Shown one piece after another: positions 5,925-6,997 of a stretch of 6,997 nucleotides of DNA. The notes beneath the pieces are model-generated. The model was not told the DNA's origin and searched no databases. It worked only from the letters and a program-made list of their open reading frames with translations. How positions within the stretch are numbered: position 1 is the first letter of the stretch; every line of letters starts with the position of its first letter. Where the stretch lies: the NCBI GenBank assembly GCA_964387775.1, contig CAYLZO010000260.1, positions 1 to 6,997 on the forward strand, read 5' to 3'. A program made the position numbers and the translations under genes. Source of the DNA: CAYLZO01 sp964387775. Lineage in GTDB: Bacteria > Chloroflexota > Anaerolineae > JAAYZQ01.

Positions 5925-6997
5925 ATGGAATCAATTTTCGAGCCACAGCAGTTAACACTCTTTGACGCGGCGGAAGTGGTCCAACCACTGCCTTCCACAC
6001 CTGTCAACAAAGCCCTCTCGGGCACTTTCGTCAACAATATGAAGCTACCTGTGCATCGTTGGTTTCGATACTCGGCGGGCTTTTCGGCAGGGTGGGTACG
6101 CTATCTGGTCCAGAGCAGAAAGGGATCTAGGCAAAACCTGTTTGTGCTAGATCCCTTTGCTGGAGTTGGGACAACGCTGCTCGCTTGTGATGCAGACCAT
6201 GTGAAAAGCCTGGGCCTTGAAACTCATCCTTTCATCTTCAGGGTGCTAAAAGCAAAACTGGCTTCTACCTCCGTGGATCCGGCAAGCTTACGCTCATACT
6301 TTGATGCCTTCTACACGACTGTCTGTGCAAAGGAGCCGAGCCTTGATCCCGATCAGCCCTCCTTGCTCCTCAAATGCTACACGTCTGAATCGTTGGCTGA
6401 GTTGAATTCTTTCAAACGGGTGTATCTGGAGGAGTATGACCACGATTCCCCTGAATCGCGGCTGTTGTGGTTGGCAATTACGTCCATTCTCCGAGCGTCT
6501 AGTACGGCGGGAACAGCACAATGGCAGTACATTTTGCCACGAAAAAGCAAGACGAATGTATTAACTCCAAAAGAAGCGTTCAAGGCCAAGGCAAATGAGA
6601 TCGTGAGTGATGTGGTCTTTGCGCAGCGTCACGGTTGGTTGCCTCTTTCCCGCATAGTCGAAACGGATGCCCGTCAGCCCGAAATCTCTCAAAGGTCATT
6701 TGTTGACTTGGTAGTCACATCTCCTCCCTATCCCAACAACTATGATTATGCAGATGCAACACGTCTAGAAATGACCTATTGGGGAGAAATCGAGAGGTGG
6801 GCGGACTTGCAGTCGAGTGTCCGCACCTATCTTATTCGATCTTGTTCTCACCACGCCAGGGCTGAACACCTGGAGTTAGAGTCAATCTTGGAAGAACCAA
6901 TGCTGGCTCCCATTCGTGATGATCTTGGGCAGGCTTGTCGAACCTTAGCAAAAGTCCGATTGACTCGAGGCGGAAGAAAGAACTATCATACGATGGC
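5925..6997 (+). CDS. DNA methyltransferase, probably N4-cytosine type (3' end missing)
   Basis: The frame stays open from ATG 5925 to the window edge (357 codons). The product would transfer a methyl group from S-adenosylmethionine to an exocyclic amino group in DNA. Motif I is DPFAGVGTT at 76-84 (AdoMet binding), followed by a Glu in GLETHP near residue 99 that fits motif II. Motif IV is TSPPY at 265-269 (catalysis); the S/TSPPY form is typical of N4-cytosine enzymes, though adenine specificity is not excluded. PVHRWFRY near residue 42, AQWQYILPRKSKT near 199 and GGRKNYHTM at the visible end also fit this family as I remember it. The motif I-to-IV order with about 180 residues between them fits an alpha-like layout, with a target-recognition part perhaps in between. 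The N-terminus carries QLTLF (9-13), a sliding-clamp-type peptide. In-frame GTG 5916 and TTG 5886 are alternative starts but lie within the promoter. Codon use (TTA, CTA, AGA, ATA) differs from the left genes. A restriction or defence partner may follow downstream. Confidence 0.85.
   Translation, partial: MESIFEPQQLTLFDAAEVVQPLPSTPVNKALSGTFVNNMKLPVHRWFRYSAGFSAGWVRYLVQSRKGSRQNLFVLDPFAGVGTTLLACDADHVKSLGLETHPFIFRVLKAKLASTSVDPASLRSYFDAFYTTVCAKEPSLDPDQPSLLLKCYTSESLAELNSFKRVYLEEYDHDSPESRLLWLAITSILRASSTAGTAQWQYILPRKSKTNVLTPKEAFKAKANEIVSDVVFAQRHGWLPLSRIVETDARQPEISQRSFVDLVVTSPPYPNNYDYADATRLEMTYWGEIERWADLQSSVRTYLIRSCSHHARAEHLELESILEEPMLAPIRDDLGQACRTLAKVRLTRGGRKNYHTM

Noticed and set aside
6294..6589. 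Minus-strand small open frames (6294-6521 and 6377-6589)
   Set aside because: They lie inside the methyltransferase gene in antisense and show no independent start signal or domain.
1..6997. CRISPR array, tRNA or rRNA
   Set aside because: No regularly spaced direct repeats and no tRNA-like cloverleaf or rRNA sequence were seen on either strand.

Overview
The window looks like a GC-rich bacterial chromosome segment, most plausibly from a Chloroflexota-type organism. The best clue is the cytochrome lipoprotein, whose lipidated cysteine is followed by a Thr/Pro/Ala-rich linker of a kind common in that phylum. Assignment to phylum is an inference. The first ~5.8 kb is strongly GC-rich (44 of 60 bases are G/C at 5701-5760). 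After about position 5830 the composition drops abruptly (21 of 60 at 5841-5900, 24 of 60 at 6541-6600) and codon usage changes.

Layout, all genes on the + strand. Positions 1-138 are a leader with an 'AGAATGAC' type intergenic repeat, an inverted counterpart of it, and a hairpin. A tight gene string follows: a 55-residue single-span membrane protein (139-306) with a strong ribosome binding site; a five-heme c-type cytochrome lipoprotein (312-2000); a secreted M1-family zinc metallopeptidase (2025-3908); a polytopic membrane protein of unknown function (3911-4831); and an MFS transporter gene (4832 onward). Gaps are 5, 24, 2 and 0 bp, so this reads as one operon. The MFS gene is broken twice: a +1 frameshift in a CCC run at 5674-5676, and loss of its 3' part at about 5826-5852, where the composition changes.

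Beyond the junction is a short A+T-rich regulatory stretch with a 12-bp palindrome, three ACTTG-type repeats and a near-consensus sigma70 promoter (TTGACT, 17 bp, TATACT). It drives a DNA methyltransferase gene (5925 to the window end, 3' end missing). That protein has motif I (DPFAGVGTT), motif IV (TSPPY) and a QLTLF peptide near its N-terminus that matches the bacterial sliding-clamp binding consensus. It is probably the first gene of a restriction-modification or related defence island inserted into the MFS gene, although an assembly chimera cannot be excluded from sequence alone.

How the genes work together: the left operon combines surface electron transfer (small membrane protein plus multiheme lipoprotein) with extracytoplasmic peptide trimming and two membrane proteins, but no shared pathway can be proved. 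The right side is functionally unrelated. There is no gene-free stretch longer than 300 bases.
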